Assembly (NCBI GenBank): GCA_013396655.1
Contig: WBMV01008396.1
Span: 806,001-870,000 of the forward strand
Source of the DNA: Campylorhamphus procurvoides
Lineage: Eukaryota; Chordata; Aves; Passeriformes; Dendrocolaptidae
Length of the DNA: 64,000 bases
Direction: 5' to 3'
In this document: positions 27,601 to 41,892 of the stretch, piece by piece
Layout of the letters: every line of letters begins with the position of its first letter
Position numbering within the stretch: position 1 is the first letter of the stretch
Translations under genes and position numbers: made by a program
Notes under the pieces: model-generated
What the model was told of the DNA's origin: nothing
The model's database searches: none
What the model saw: the letters and a program-made list of their open reading frames with translations, nothing else

Positions 27601-30600
27601 ATCTGGACCAAAAAGTTCTGCCAGACCTTGAACCAGTGTGACACAACCTAATGTGTCACTGTTTTGTCAGACCTGAAGCTATCATCACACATTAGATGTA
27701 AACAGGCAGTTCAAAAGTTCTGTGATTATAGTGACATACAGTCTGTGGAAGTTATACACTGAGAAAAAGAGAGGCTTTCCTTTCCATTATCATGAAGAGA
27801 GAGTACAAAAACTGTGTTGAATTCATCAGCAATGAAAGAAAAATTTGGTGAGAACCAGCTAAATCACTCAGCTGGTGCTCTGACTGTTCTTTCTAATAAG
27901 GAAAGCATGAAAATCCACATGATGGAATGATAAAATGCTGAAATGACTCATTATCACTGATTTGTCTAGCTCTTCAGTGAAGAACATACCTAAGCCAATT
28001 CTTAATTCCAAGCTGATTGCTTGTAATGTCAAATGCATTATGTGGACACAATGTCCCATATAGTTGAGTACCAGTCATATGATGGTCCTCAGCTGTTGCT
28101 TCTATCCAAACTTGTGATCATTTAGGACACACTGCAATGCAGGAATTGTCGGTACCCTCACTAATTTCTGAAAACAGAGAGCAGGTGCAGTGTCCTGAAA
28201 ATATGTATATCCTTCTTTAGAACTGGCCAGGCTCCTACTGAGCTAATGTGGGGTTTTTTCTGTATGCTCATCATGTATAGAGACAACTTGGTACCTTTAA
28301 ACATGAGGTTAACACAATCCCGTTCTATGCACAAATTACTAGATATGTTACCAGCAATATGTATAATTTCAAGTAAATACTAAATCACCTTTCAAGCAAT
28401 ATATTGTCCAAGAGCATTGCTGGAGAGGCTGATAATTAAATGATAGAGTTTATGACACTGGAAAATAGTCTATATCTTCCATATGCATATTCTCTTTGAA
28501 CAGTTATTAACAGGCAACCATGATTAATTCTGCATCAGATTGAGGAAGGAAGATTGAAACCATGAACATTTCTATGAAATACTATCAGTATTATTTAATT
28601 ATATTAATATGATTGTTAAATCTCATCCTGCAATTGACAAATTGAAATTAATAGCACAGGTCTATGACTGTCCGATAAGAAGAAAAATCTGAGTGCGGGA
28701 TGAGAAAGTCTACCTTCTTTGCAAATATCCAGTTTATTCTAATTGACAGTCACAGAAATTGTCAAGAATAGCCCCTTATGACCCCAGTCATCTTCCAGGG
28801 TAATAGGTGAATGAAGAGTTGAGCCTCACTCCAGGCAGATGACCAACACCTCCTTTGACAGAAAATTGATCACTCCTCCTAAAACATGCAGGAGTATCTG
28901 TCTAGGACTAAATAAATCTTTAGCAGACACTAGCAACTTCATCAACTACTGTCAGCACCTAATCTTCTGTAAGCTAGCTAATCAAGAAATAAGCAATCAG
29001 TGTCTCCTGTCACCTGCCAGTATTCTGGATAGACATCAGGAATGCTGCAGGCCAGAGACTGCACAGAAGCAGCACTCTGCTTTGAGAGCTCATCTCTTAC
29101 AAGTCAGAAACAGAGGTAATCATTCATAGTTATTCTGGATCATTCAACATCACTGAATTCTGAGCAAGTTCATTGCTTCTCCAGGGAGATGCAGGAATAC
29201 ATAGACATTCCTTCAAATTAACTAGATGAATCCTTCACTTCATACTAAATTTTATAGTTCAGTGTTCAATCAAAAAAAAGAAAAAGTAAATATGGAAAAT
29301 ATTTTCAGCACCTGTTAAATGGTGCGAGTCTATGTGTTGATTATATCCACAAAAAAGGCATGGAGAAAACTATGACTTTGTCACTTACGCTTACTCATTA
29401 ATTCCTCTGTGACCAAACTACTTTTCCCAAATATAAAAATTCTGCTTTCTTAGTAAAAAGTGTCAGGACCCAGTTTAGTTTTATATTTGCAAGCTTTAAA
29501 GACATTCTTTTTAATGCCTTATATATTAAATTAACATTTTTATTCCATTGGAAAAGCAAAATCTTCACATTCCAGTGACATGTAGTCTTGCCTTTATTAT
29601 GCTTGAAATTGACACATTACTAGGGAGAGAAAATCAGTTTGAACCATTTCTAAAAGTAAGTTTTTGTTATTTAGATTCTGTTGACTATAACTCTTTAGTC
29701 CCTTAAGACCTGAGAGAGCTGGTATCATGAGAGCAGAGATAAAATTGTATGAAGAAGTCTGACCAGAGGAAACAAAATTTAAACTAATACTGTTATTTTT
29801 GCCTTGTAAGTGAAAATAGCAATCAATTTGGGTGAAACAAAACCAACAACAAACAAACAGGTAAAAAAGGCCATTTTTCTGTGTTTTTCCTACTTTCTCA
29901 AAGAAAAGCTTCTGCTCAGACATCTGATTTTGCATTCCATGTCTCTGAAGAAAAGAAAACTTCCCGAACATTTGGGCTGAAACAAAAAACAACAGGCGGT
30001 AGAGGAATGGGAACCACAATATATTCTTGTTGTCATTGTCCTGTAAACAATTTTGGAAATAATACTTAATATTTTCTTTACATAAAAACTCCCTAAAATT
30101 AAAAGAACATCTGAGCAAATGTTGTTATGATAAAGGCAAATAATTTGAATGCTACAGGTTCACAGAGAATGAAAATTATTTAAAGTGAATGTATTAGTAT
30201 TGCATAGCAGTCAACACAAGCTAATATTTACATATTAGCTGTATTAATAAGTAAATTTTAATTTACATACAGAAGTTCTTTCAGAGTCAGCAGAATGTTG
30301 TCTAGAGAGCCAAAGAACAACAGATTTTTTCTTAGGAGTATCTGTCCTGCTTTCTACAGTTGCTAGGGATTTTGTCTAAGCCCATATCTACAATGGTTTT
30401 TTTGTATATAAAGATACATACAGTGACAGAAATGCCATATTGCCCCCAACTTTTCCATAGCCTTTTGTAAACAGACATATTTTAAGTTCTTTAAAAACAA
30501 AGACTCAGACATCATATCTAAAAAAACACAGAAGATGATACATAAATAAAACTTTGAGTGAGGAACACACAAAAAATCTATAGGGAATTTATTTGTAACA

Positions 30601-33433
30601 CTGATTATCCATAAAGCCTGACACAAGTGATGTAAAATGCTGTAATGCAGTTTGCTCAGGTGGTCTTTAAAATCCTAACCCATTTAGGCTACACTACTAA
30701 GGTGTTATGTCCTTGTATCCAAACAATGAAGTCATCCCAGTGCAGGAAGAAAAGAAAAGTGTAGTCTAATAAAATCTATGTAAGGGACTTTCTATGCCGA
30801 ACAATCTCTGATCACCTGTGTTCTTGGTAAGTCCAGTTCAATTGCAGAAAAGCATATAAGCCCCAGGCAAACCCTGGGCCACAAAAGCATCCACAGCTAC
30901 ATCAGGTACCGAGAGTCCTCCTTGCTGTCTGAAAGAGCATATTCAAAAGTACAAGCTTGCGGGGGTACAACCCAAAAGACACAGTATGAGGCCATTTCTT
31001 AAGGCAGTGCCCAGGATGTAAGTGTAGATGCTGAGAGGTCAAAGTAGGCAGGAGTGATGCAGACAAAGCAGGCTTGCCAGAAGTTATTATTTCAACGGAG
31101 TAAAAAGCAGTGGGATGCCTGGTAAGCCTAAAGAAGATAACACAGGTACAGCCAATATTAATTGCCCAACAGTTACACCTTTGAACTCAGTTCATAGTCT
31201 GACTTCAATTTCTGTGAAAACAACAATAACACAAAAAAGTATTGTACTTTTCTAAGCATGAAACATACTGGAACACTACTAATTGATTTTTTCTTTCCCA
31301 TTGGTTTGCTCAGACATTTAGAGAGCAATTTAAACAAGTGCATTTCTTGTTCTGAAGAGAAAGGTGCTTCTTTTATTCTAAGAAACTTCTGCTAAATCAG
31401 AAAGGAAAACTGATATTCCTATGTGCACATGGTACTATACGGTTACTTCAAATATCCAGCCTGTGAGGGCTTGAAACTTGGACGCATACTTCTGTAATGT
31501 CTTGCCTTGTGCTTTTGATATTCCTACTACAAGGAGTGAGTTCGGTGTCTTCATTGGTTTTCAAGCATTAGTAAAGATCCGCCCGTGATAGAGTGAAATG
31601 GCTTTACTTAAGCAGAAATTTAAACAGGACAGTTGCAAATGGGCTGCCTGGACTCCCAAGATGAGAGTGGGAGTGAGAGAACTTTGTCCTTTGCAAAAGG
31701 GTGTCAGGTACTCTCAACTCAGGGTATTGCTATCTTTATCTGCCACCAAAGTCTTTGTCATTCTGCCAGGCTTCCCAGTAATACTGTCTGGTCTTCACAC
31801 ATTCCTAAGACTGAGAAACAGCAAGTGAATAGGTGCTTCAGTGCCAGTGTCTGAAGGATAAACTGAAGTGCAGTGAACAATAACTCCATTTTATACTAGA
31901 AAATGTGTAAAAAACATGATAGTGCGACCCCACTTATTTTTCAGAAGTAAAAATAAAAGGCTACTTAAAATAATGCAAATGCAGAAATTTGATATTCTTA
32001 TGGAACTCAAGAGTAAACTGTCTACATCCCTGTTCTTAAATATGAAGCAACATATTTATTTTCATTTTTATATCTGATCTGTAGAAACTTTTCCCTTTTC
32101 AGTGTTTTGCTAAATCAGGCACCAAAAAGAAACAGTCAATCCTGTCAACCGCAGGAGGAAGCTTAATGTATCCATTAATGAGTTTTATGACCTGATGAGC
32201 ACAGATACCTGTACTGATTAGCTCAAGAGTGCTTGTTACATTTATAATGAAGCAAATCAAATAACACAGTTTCTATTTGGGAAGCTGTAAAAGCAGAGTC
32301 AAATAGCCACTGATACGACCTGGCAAAAATCAATAGTGCTAAATTTGTACTTCTATTCCTCAGTGGCAGTAGCTGGTCATTTGGTTAAACTCAATTATGT
32401 TAGTTGAACTGATCTACCACACCACTGACAGCAAAAGTCAGAACCTGATGATTTCTACGTTATGCTGGATTTCACAAATCACTGTGTGGAGTCAGCAACA
32501 TGAATATGTGAATTGAAAGTGATAGTAATACTTCCAGTCCTTCTGACTGGCAAGCATCAATCTACAGCAAGGTGTTTTGTTATTTAGATGTCAACAGTCA
32601 TTTTCATGGCTATTGCTACATTGAGTTCTGTCATGTTTAAAAGTTTATGCTGATAGCTCAGTTGTTGTGCAGGAAAATGAGGTGGCACACTATGACAGAA
32701 ACAAAGCAAGGATAATGAACATCTGTATCAGTTAAAACAAAAAGTCTCATGATGAAGATCTGGGATTCTAATGATGACAATGCTGCTACTGAATCTGAAA
32801 ATGTATATAGCCATTTCATTCCCATGACTATGGCAACAGGTAGAGAGTACTTTGTCCCTGGATATCTCTGATTTATACTACCAATGAAACACAATGTGAG
32901 CTGTAGAAAAAGAAGTGATTTGCCAACAGAAAAAAAGAGAGAACCAAAGGTAACAGCTGATGAGCATTTTATACATACACTAAAGAAAATGTTTCTGAAT
33001 GGGAAGACAAAATTACCATGGTTTGATTTATCATATAACAGGGCTTTGGGATAAATAAAACAGTAAAACCCCTGAATAGAATATTCAAGACATTTAAAGA
33101 ATGATAGGGATGGCATCTCAAATTAATGACCTTATCCTTCAGAAAAAAACTGCATGAAAATGGGTTTTTTACGTGTTTTCTCCTGTTCTGTGCTGAATAA
33201 ACCAAGCTGTAAAAAATTAGGTGCATAGAATCTGAATGCATAATAAAATCCTTCTTTTAAGACAGATGGATGAACAGAAAAAGAGTGTTAAATCTATGTG
33301 GATTTTTTGTTGTTGTTTAATTTCTCAACATATACTTTAATGAAATCTTGTGGGAGACTTGGAGGTTTTCGTTAGTTGGTTGGTTTGGTTTTGCTTGGGT
33401 TTTTTGTGTTTGCTTGTTTTTTTTAGTTTTGGG
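24616..33433. other. Intergenic DNA, nothing seen
   Basis: A second long stretch without recognisable repeats. The longest open frame (29,597-30,118, minus, 173 codons) is rich in Phe, Leu and Ser, as chance frames in AT-rich DNA are. A T- and G-rich run (about 33,365-33,432) precedes the solo LTR. Confidence 0.6.
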
Positions 33434-33437
33434 TAGT

Positions 33438-34017
33438 TGTGCTTCGAGTCCAGCCAGCAACTGTGTACCAGGCACCTGCTTGCTCACTTCCCCACCAGTG
33501 GAATCCAGGAGAAAATTGAATGATTAAAAGTAAGAAAACTCATGGGCTGGGATAGAGACAGATTAACAGGTAAAGCAAAAGCCGCAAACACAAACAAAGC
33601 GAAGGAAGGAATTAATTCATCACTTCTCATGGGCTGGCAGTTCTTCAGTCAGCCCCAGGAAAGAAGGGTTCTGTCACATGTATTGGTGACATGGGAAGAC
33701 AAACACCATCACCCTGAATGTCCCACCTTTCCTTCTTTTTCCCCCAGCTTTACATACTGAGCATGATGCCATATGCTATGAAATATCCCTGGAGTCAGCT
33801 GTTCCAGCTGTGTCCGCTCCCGGTTTCTTATGCACCCCAACCCCCTCGCTGGTGCGGTGGGGTAGAAGGCAGAAAAAGCCTTGATGCTGTGCAAGAGCTG
33901 CTCAGCTGTAACTAAAACACCCCTGTGTTATCAATGCTGCTTCCAGCACAAATCCAAAACATAGGCCTATACTAGCTACTATGAAGAAAATTAACTGTAC
34001 CCCAGTCAAAAGCAGCA
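33438..34017 (-). mobile_element. ERVL-type solo LTR, second copy
   Basis: It shows the same order of segments as the 13.4 kb element: gtccagccagcaactg, aaaactcatgggctgggata, tttacatactgagcatgatg followed by ccatatgctatg, and gaagaaaattaactgtaccc. A TAGTT at both flanks (33,434-33,438 and 34,021-34,025) may be the target duplication, but the ends have decayed and boundaries are approximate. No internal viral sequence is seen. Confidence 0.82.
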
Positions 34018-34911
34018 TGCTAGTTTTATCACTTGTTTTACACTGCTGGATAATGTTTAAGTATAGTTTTTAATGGTCATTTGACTCCTAGAATTGCTGC
34101 TGAAAGCTTGAATTTATTACTACTCAGAGAGAAGCAGGTGTGCCTGATTCTCCAAAAGATGCCAGTACTAAATCAGCTTTTAGAAGGGATTGTATCAGTT
34201 ATACAGTTTAATAACAATAATTGACATACAGCTTTTTCACACAGCATTCTTGAAATAAGTCAAGTTCACTCAACTGATACCAGAAGGGAAAATGACATTA
34301 AGGAACATTTTCAAATACCATTATTCCACCAACTACAAACCAACCGTATTTAACCATTTCTCATGTACCAAGATACTGCAGAATAAAAACTATGACAGCT
34401 GTGGCTACCACACACTGAAGAACTTGAGAAGTAATGGTCGAACCCAACATCTTGACTGCACAGAAGCATAAACCAGAGAACACACTATTAAAATAGACAA
34501 AAGAAGTTGATGTTTGGAACTTACCCGTTTCATTAACACCCATGTAATCACTGACAACTGACATGAAGACATTTCACGGTAAATTTCTCTTTAGATGATT
34601 TAAAATCATGCTATACTGACTTGAGTCAAGTCATTAGGTAACGATATTGGGGTTTTTTTCTGTTTTCACAGAACTAAAAGAAGACTTTTTAATGTTGCCA
34701 TGGAAATATTAGACAATTATTCAAAAAGGCGGGTTTTTTTGTTTGCTTGCTTGCTTTCTTTTTACAGAAGAAAGCATTCCAAGATAAAAGGCAGCAATAT
34801 CTCAATCTATCAAGAAGAAAAGCTCTCCATTAAATTACTTTTTAAATTACCATTATTAGACTCAGTCAAATAGAACTTAATATGAAATATGAAAAATGAA
34901 ATAATTAGTTC

Positions 34912-35200
34912 AGGTTGGAATGGACCTTAAAGATCATCCAGTTCCCACCACCCTGTCATGGGCATGGACACTTTCCACTAGACCAGGCTGCTCCAAGCCT
35001 TATCCAACCCAGCCCTGAGCACTTCAAGGGATGGGATATCCACTACAAGGGATGGGATATCTGGGCAACTTGTTCCAGTGTCTCACCACCCTAACAGTAA
35101 AGCTCTCTTGTAGGTCCCCTTTAGGTACTAGAAGGTTGTTATAAGGTCTCTCTGGAACCTTCTCTTCTCCAGGCTGAATAATCCCAAGTCTATCTGAATA
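34912..35200 (-). mobile_element. CR1 LINE 3' end, reverse strand
   Basis: It opens aggttggaatggaccttaaa then gatcatccagttcc, the reverse complement of a CR1 3' end. It continues through ttgttccagtgtctcaccac and ccttctcttctccaggctga. A small internal tandem duplication (acaagggatgggatatc-like, about 35,025-35,062) is present. Confidence 0.93.
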
Positions 35201-36419
35201 TAAACCCTAATAGCAAATTGTAAGTAGTTTTCCCTTGTAATTTCTAGCACAATATTGTAGCCCAGCACGGGCTTGTAACGTTGCCTGCAACAGACAATAG
35301 GCTTAGGGTTAATAACAGGAGAAACAGCAGGAATGGAGATCCACATGCAGGCTACTTTGGCAAACACATAAAAACAACACGAAGCGGATCCTAGAGTGAG
35401 GCAGAAGACTTCACTATCATCATGCTCCTCCCACTGAGGGACTTCTGAAGCTGATAACTTGCTATAAGACCCAGAGGGACAGTAGAAGGTTGAGCATAAC
35501 ATCACAGAAAGGGGTAGATACTTGAAAGTTTGTGTATGTATTGTTTTGAATGTATGTAATTCCAATTAAAAGTGTATTTATAGTTTTCATGATTGGTTGC
35601 ATTTAAATGTATTTTGTTTGATGGAATGTGTCTTACCAAGAAATTTAAGTCATACAGTATAATTCTAAACTCTCATTATTTAACAGTTTCAGAGGAGTCA
35701 TGAAAATATCCCGTAGTGTCAGGCCCACTCTCAACTCTTGTACCTCACCTCACAGGGCTTGATTTTCTGTTGACAACAAGATGTTCATAGCTTATTCATT
35801 AGCCAGTTCATTAATTCACTAAATGCATACTTTGTCAATATTGTGTAGTGCCAATCCTGTAATCAAGATAGGATGTAAGACACAGTCAAATGATTTATAA
35901 AAATAAAAGTATCTTACATCCAAGCCGTTCCTTTTAGCAATCAAACTGGTAATCTTGTGGAATGAAATCAAGTTTATTTGACATGACAGTTTCAATAAAT
36001 CCATAGTGATGCATATTACTTAATTTTTAAATAACTCACTATTAAAGCACATCTCTATTAATTTTTCTTTAAAGGATGAAGTCTCTTATTTAGTCATGTC
36101 ACAAAATATCCATTTGTTTAGTCTTCTGGAATGTATCCGTTGTTCCAAAATTTCTTAATAATGCACACCAACTGGTCAGACATTCATATATTCTGGCATT
36201 CCATCCGGACCTGTTGAATTCTGAATTGTTTATCACAGTATATGTTTATAATTTTCTTGGTTCCCAATGGAAAATATTTTATAACCCTCCAGTGAAATAA
36301 GCTCTTTGTTGCACTTCTTGCAAAATACAGGAGAGAAATATTCAGTTACAATCACCAATGAGCAATTCAGTGTATTTGTACTACTTGAAAGTTATTTCTG
36401 ATTAATAGAAAATACTTAT
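35201..36419. other. Intergenic DNA, nothing seen
   Basis: A 145-codon reverse frame (35,128-35,565) overlaps the CR1 end and continues into unique sequence. It has no family resemblance. Confidence 0.55.
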
Positions 36420-36484
36420 TGAATCATAGAATATCCTGACCTGAAAGGGACCGAAAAGGATCATCAAGACCAACTTCTGGCTCA
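36420..36484 (-). mobile_element. CR1 LINE 3' terminus, reverse strand
   Basis: A short piece, gaatcatagaatatcctgac then gatcatcaagaccaacttct, matches the last bases of a CR1 in reverse complement. The rest is absent or too diverged to follow. Confidence 0.8.
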
Positions 36485-38329
36485 TTTGTTTGCCAGACTC
36501 TATGCAATCATAATGACTAGTCTTGATTCAGTCTTAATTAATTCATATTTACCAGCTATAAGGGCGACCAAACTAGAGAAACAACTGGTAGCACAATATT
36601 TCATGTCAGAGAACATTTATAATTTTTAAAGGAACTAAAGCAGGCTTTTTAAGGCCTATATGAGATCTCTAATATGTCTCTAAAGATTACAGTATTAACT
36701 GACAATGTATTTTTCTTTAGTCTTCTGGACTGTGCTAGTTAGCACAGTAATGTTTTTTCAGTATACCCTGTTACCTCTTTTGACTATTTTGTTCTCCTAA
36801 AGTGGGTGATAACCAGAGATTTTTAATGTTCTAATCATGCAAAGCAACTCCTCGGCTTTTAGGAATACCAGTTATATTAAATTTCTTCTAATCAATAAGA
36901 ATTTTCAATTCCTCCTGCTTGCTGTCTTAAAGTAGCACCATATAGCAATTGAAAAATATATTCTTTCCACATCTATTGACCTTGATCACAACATCCTGAG
37001 TTTGTGTTTATACTGCATTTGCATTCGTATTAAGTTTCTTTTTTTATTTTTGTGTCAAGTCTCATAGTTGCTCCAGCTAATCTCCAGTTGAGAAGATTAT
37101 CACCTTTTTTTTTTTTGGTTTTTTTTTTCCTCTAAGAAGTCAGCTGCAGTATGTATAATCTAACCATCTCTTAGGATAAATGTTTGACAAACTGAAACCT
37201 TCCTTTTCATACCAGCCATGGAAACAGTGATACCGTCTGGTATCTTCTGCCTTGTCAGGGCTATTAGAATGACTATAAGAAGATTATGTGGGCTTTTGTC
37301 TCCTGCTTCCCTTCAAGATAACTGAAGCTTCCTAAAGTGTATAGCACCACATGAATGTCATGTAACTAATTTCAATGTGCATCATCCCTTACTAATATCT
37401 CCCAAATACCTGGTGGAATCTCTGTCCTCTTTTCAACAGTCATCACTGATGACTGCTTGCCCTCCTGGGGTACCTGTGCTCTTCTGGAGCGGCTTGCTTC
37501 ATCTAAAAAGAGTATGAGTCAAAATATTCAATAGGCCTTTGTTCTACTCTGCCAGAAAAAAAGGGTTGAGTTGTTGATCATCTGATGATCATGCACTTGT
37601 AAGGGAAAGTGAATATCCTTCAAAGTAAGGAAGTGTGCTACCTACAACACTAACACATCTTATATTACAATGCAAATTACTTCAAAACAATATTACTCAT
37701 CACTGATAAACACATTCTTATAAAAATGTGAAGTTTATTTGTGGAGAAATATAAGATTATAGTTAACAAATTACACTATAGTGTTAGGGAGATTAAGGCA
37801 TCAAAAGTTCTTATCCTGGAGGCATAGGAAAGCATACCTCTTCTATTATCTGAAATAGCACCTTGATGATCTTTGGCTGATAAACATTTATAGCATATTA
37901 CTAGCTACAACCTAACAGGGTCAGACTATTGTTGCAGATTTCCAGCAGACAGACCACACAGTTTAAAGGAAATGGTAGTCAAATTTAAGAAACTAATGGA
38001 CATTCCTGTAGGTCTATACTGCCTTAGCTGAGTTAAGCCTTATCTGATAACAGCAGAAGATGATGAGACTGGAAGTAGAGCTTGTTAGGCACAGAAAAGG
38101 ATAACACAATTCTTAGCAATTCATAGGGCATGTTTTCAATTCTTTTTACCTATGTAATTGTCACGTAAGTAATGTGTGATATAGCGCCTCTATGCCAGAG
38201 TGCAAAAGGTGAATTTGGCAACACAGTCCCTGAAACAGTTCTGTCACAAGTGTGATCTGTGATTACTCATTGTTCTGTGATTGAAATATAAAAACCCCTT
38301 TGATTAGATGACAGAATACATGATGAGTA
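36485..38329. other. Intergenic DNA, nothing seen
   Basis: AT-rich with a T-rich run near 37,105-37,130. No gene or clear repeat. Confidence 0.6.
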
Positions 38330-39400
38330 GGAAACTGGAGTGCGAGTAGGAGGTAAATCCAGTAGCCTGACAGAGGTGAGGCTGCTACAAATCCATACCC
38401 CCAGGTCTAACCAGCAGCAAGGCTGAGAATATATTCCTTGTACTGTGGACATACAGAGTATGCACACACAAACAACAGCAACACCCTCAACCCTTTCCCC
38501 TTTCTGGCAGAGCAGGATGAAGGTGTCCTAGTGTGAAACATATAAATATGTACAGTGTGGGTCCCTCCAGCAGCTGGGCTCCCGACATTCAGTCTGCCCA
38601 TTAGCTGCCCTAAGATCCCAATCTCCCCAGTTGTTAGAAACAGAGTTCACAAGCCCACTCCAGCTGCTGATGCAGACTCCCTCACACACAGGTACACATA
38701 CACACAGACAGCTGGCACTCCCCTGGGACTCCCCATGGTCCTCAGTGCTGATCTTATCCTTGGTGTCACTGAGAGGCACAACTGGCTCCTCGGCCATTAC
38801 GCTTGCTGGCTAGTCCAGCTTTCTCTTCACTAGTATTCACACATTCACAGGCACTGCAGGCACATCCATGCATAACATTGAGCCCCTTATCCAGGAAAAG
38901 GGTTAGAAAATGGATTTTCATAAGATAGGACAGACTACAAAGGGCCACAGGCACAGGTCATGGCCAGACAGCCAGACAAGTGTACCTGTGCCCTTTACTT
39001 GCAACTGGCCCCTCTGAACCCCTTATCCTTCTATTTTCTTGCGACTGCTCCTCCCCAAATCACTGAGATTCATCTCTTCCCCACCGTCTTTCCTTCCTTA
39101 AACATCCCATTATAAGTTTCCTGCAATTCCAAAATGCTCTTTCCCTTGTACCACATAATGTGCCCAATATCCCTATATGCAGTGCCTCCTTCCACCTGCA
39201 AGGTGCTGTGAGGCTCATCCTGATGGGTGTCATCGTGGCCCATAGCAGAGCCTTATCTGGGGTGCCCTGGCAGGGGCCTGGTCAGAGTAACCTTGAAGTC
39301 CATAATTTTACTACCCCTGCTGCTGTCAATCTGTGCTCCCTTCCGTGTGTGCAGACCAGCTTTCTGTCACATAACCTAACAGAAACATGTGAGCCATGTG
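38330..39400. other. GC-richer unclassified block in the intergenic region
   Basis: Composition shifts to about half G+C here and overlapping short frames appear on both strands. The longest, 39,160-39,558, is 132 codons and has no recognisable domain. No splice-like or family signature stands out. An old LTR or other repeat is more likely than a gene. Confidence 0.3.
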
Positions 39401-41892
39401 ACAAAAAAAATCATATCCCTCTGGTCAAACTAATTGCTAACATTTTAAATAAGACTGTTCTGTCAAAGGGTCTCACTGTTCAGATCACACGACAATTGTT
39501 CTCTCCAATACAAGTAATTGCTTCTGTGAATAGTCTTCAAAAGGGAGAAGGGACATGATGATCACATCAAAAAATCACACTTTTTATGTGTGTTAAAAGA
39601 TACCTGGACAATTCTTATGTACCCTCTATGAAGAACAAAGAAATACTCTCAGCAAGAACATCTCAACATCTTTTTTAATAGAAGTACTTTAAAAAGTCTT
39701 TTGGCTAATAGAATTCCCCTGAATGAATATGTGAAAAACTGTGGTATCCATAAGTAAAACTTACTATTCAAAACTCTATTTATTGATTACTTTATGCCAT
39801 TTACAAAGCAGAAGATATTACTCATCTCCTACTGGGACAACTCTGTCCTTTAGTATCCTCAAGCAGCACTTTTCTGTCTTCCAACCCTGTTTTTCTTTAT
39901 CAATGACAAATCCCTTCCCAAACAGGAAAATCTGTGCATGATTAGATATGTTGGCATATTTTTTTTTAATATCTTTTGAAATTTTTTGCCTGAAATCATT
40001 CTCCAAGTTAGTGACTAAGCAGGATTTAAAAGATCCAAGCTAGAAATTACTGTATCATGTCTCTAGTGCTGCTGTTTTGCTGCTGGTAGAAGTGGTCTTC
40101 TCCTTCCCTGCAGTGTACGTGGCATGAATCCCTATAGCACTATCCCATCTTGTGTCAGCAGAGCTTTCAATAATAATATTTTGGGTTTGTTTTGATGCTT
40201 AGTAAGCCTCTGAGAAACCTTCCAATATAGAAAAGGTACAGAAAAAATAATCTGGATATAACCCCAAATTAGTTCTTGAAAGAAAACTTATATAAAATCC
40301 AGAGTTTCTTTTTCTCTCTTTGTCTAGCTACATACACATATGTCAGCAGTTTGTTTAAGGAGTGAACCACCAAGCTGCAAAAGATCCTTGCCACTTTCTA
40401 ACAGCTACAATCCCTTTCACATATTCATTTCTGAAACAAACCCCTTAATGAAAATCTAACCTCTTTTTTCAGGGCACTACGCACAGTGACATGAGCCAGC
40501 ATGGCAAACACTTAGCAGCATAACTGACAAAAACTGGCATTGCAAAAGATGCTTCACTTTCAGCAGAGCTCACAAGGATATCCAGCCTCCTGCTGTGAGG
40601 CTGTGGGACTTCGAACAAGTAAGCAGAAAACAGAGTTGAGATGACATTTGTGACTGAGCAAATTCTGATTATGTCCCAGTTTCATACTCTAGCAAGAATG
40701 TTGTTGTTTTTCTCCATATTTGAGCACTCAAAACTTGCTTTAAAGCATCAATTATCAGTTAAAATTAGAAAAGGATTTTTCTGTTTGTGCCTGGCCAGAA
40801 GAGCAACCTTTTCTTTCTTCCTTGTGAAAATTTTACTAGTATTTTGAGGTAATTCTACATGAATTTGATTTAGTCTACGGAAATATCACCTTCAGACCAC
40901 ATAAATTACAACCATCTTGTTTTTGAGGAATGCATCATATTAGAAACATAGAGTGCTTATATTCTGAGATAAATAATACTGGAGACTAGACCTAAGAATT
41001 CATGGCTTAAAACTAAGAAGTTTCATTGATATAAGGGAAGAGGGCCCTTTCCTAGTATTTTTTTTCCCAAAACCATGTGAATCAATTTTCTGCAGCATTA
41101 TCCAGTATTTAGAGATAAGATACTGATTCTTCAACAAGCGACATTTTTCAGCTGCTCTTCTTTGACAAACTTATCAAAGGAAATACAAATAGTATGAATC
41201 ATTGCAGTAGTACTATTGAGAGAGAGAACCATTTCCACCACTTTTTGTATGTGTCACCAGGGCATATAGAAATATGAAGAAGGATCAAAGAAAACAAAAA
41301 ATGACAGACAAGGTCCACCCACTGGGTTCCAAATTTGGTTCTACAGTATTAGCAATCAATATCAGCCTAAATGTGTATGAAGTGCAGCCTGCTGACCATC
41401 ATGATTCAGCACCACACTGAAATTATGTATATAAAGGAATTATTTAATGTGCATTCTTTCAAAATCACTAAGAAAGGAATGAGGAAGAACCAAGAAATAA
41501 GATACCATCTGTACACTCAGATCAACATAGATTCTGAATTCTGAGCAGGTCCCATCATGACACACACACATAGGTTTTGGCTTATAAATTATTTTAAAAA
41601 TAAACAAACTAATTATGAAACAGAGGATTCAGTTCTAGCCTTCTCCCTGGGCTTAATAGTTTCTAATAGTTCTATATTTCATGAGTGTTTACCCAAAACA
41701 TCATCCAACACATCACCTCTCTCTTGCAAGATTCTGTCATATCAACACTTAGGCAAGTTATGAGTTCTCAAACCTGTTAGTATCTCTCACAAAGTCTAAA
41801 ATTTGGCAACTGTTTGACTGCTTCAAACATCAACTGTCATTTTCTTCAAAGTTTTACTCTGTCCACTAATATAAGTATAAATTGGGAAAGAA
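39401..41892. other. Intergenic DNA, nothing seen
   Basis: AT-rich, short frames only, no recognised repeat before the CR1 at 41,893. Confidence 0.6.

Noticed and set aside
29597..30118. 173-codon minus-strand frame as a possible gene
   Set aside because: It has no recognisable domain, is biased to Phe, Leu, Ser and Asn as chance frames in AT-rich DNA are, and lacks CpG or promoter context.
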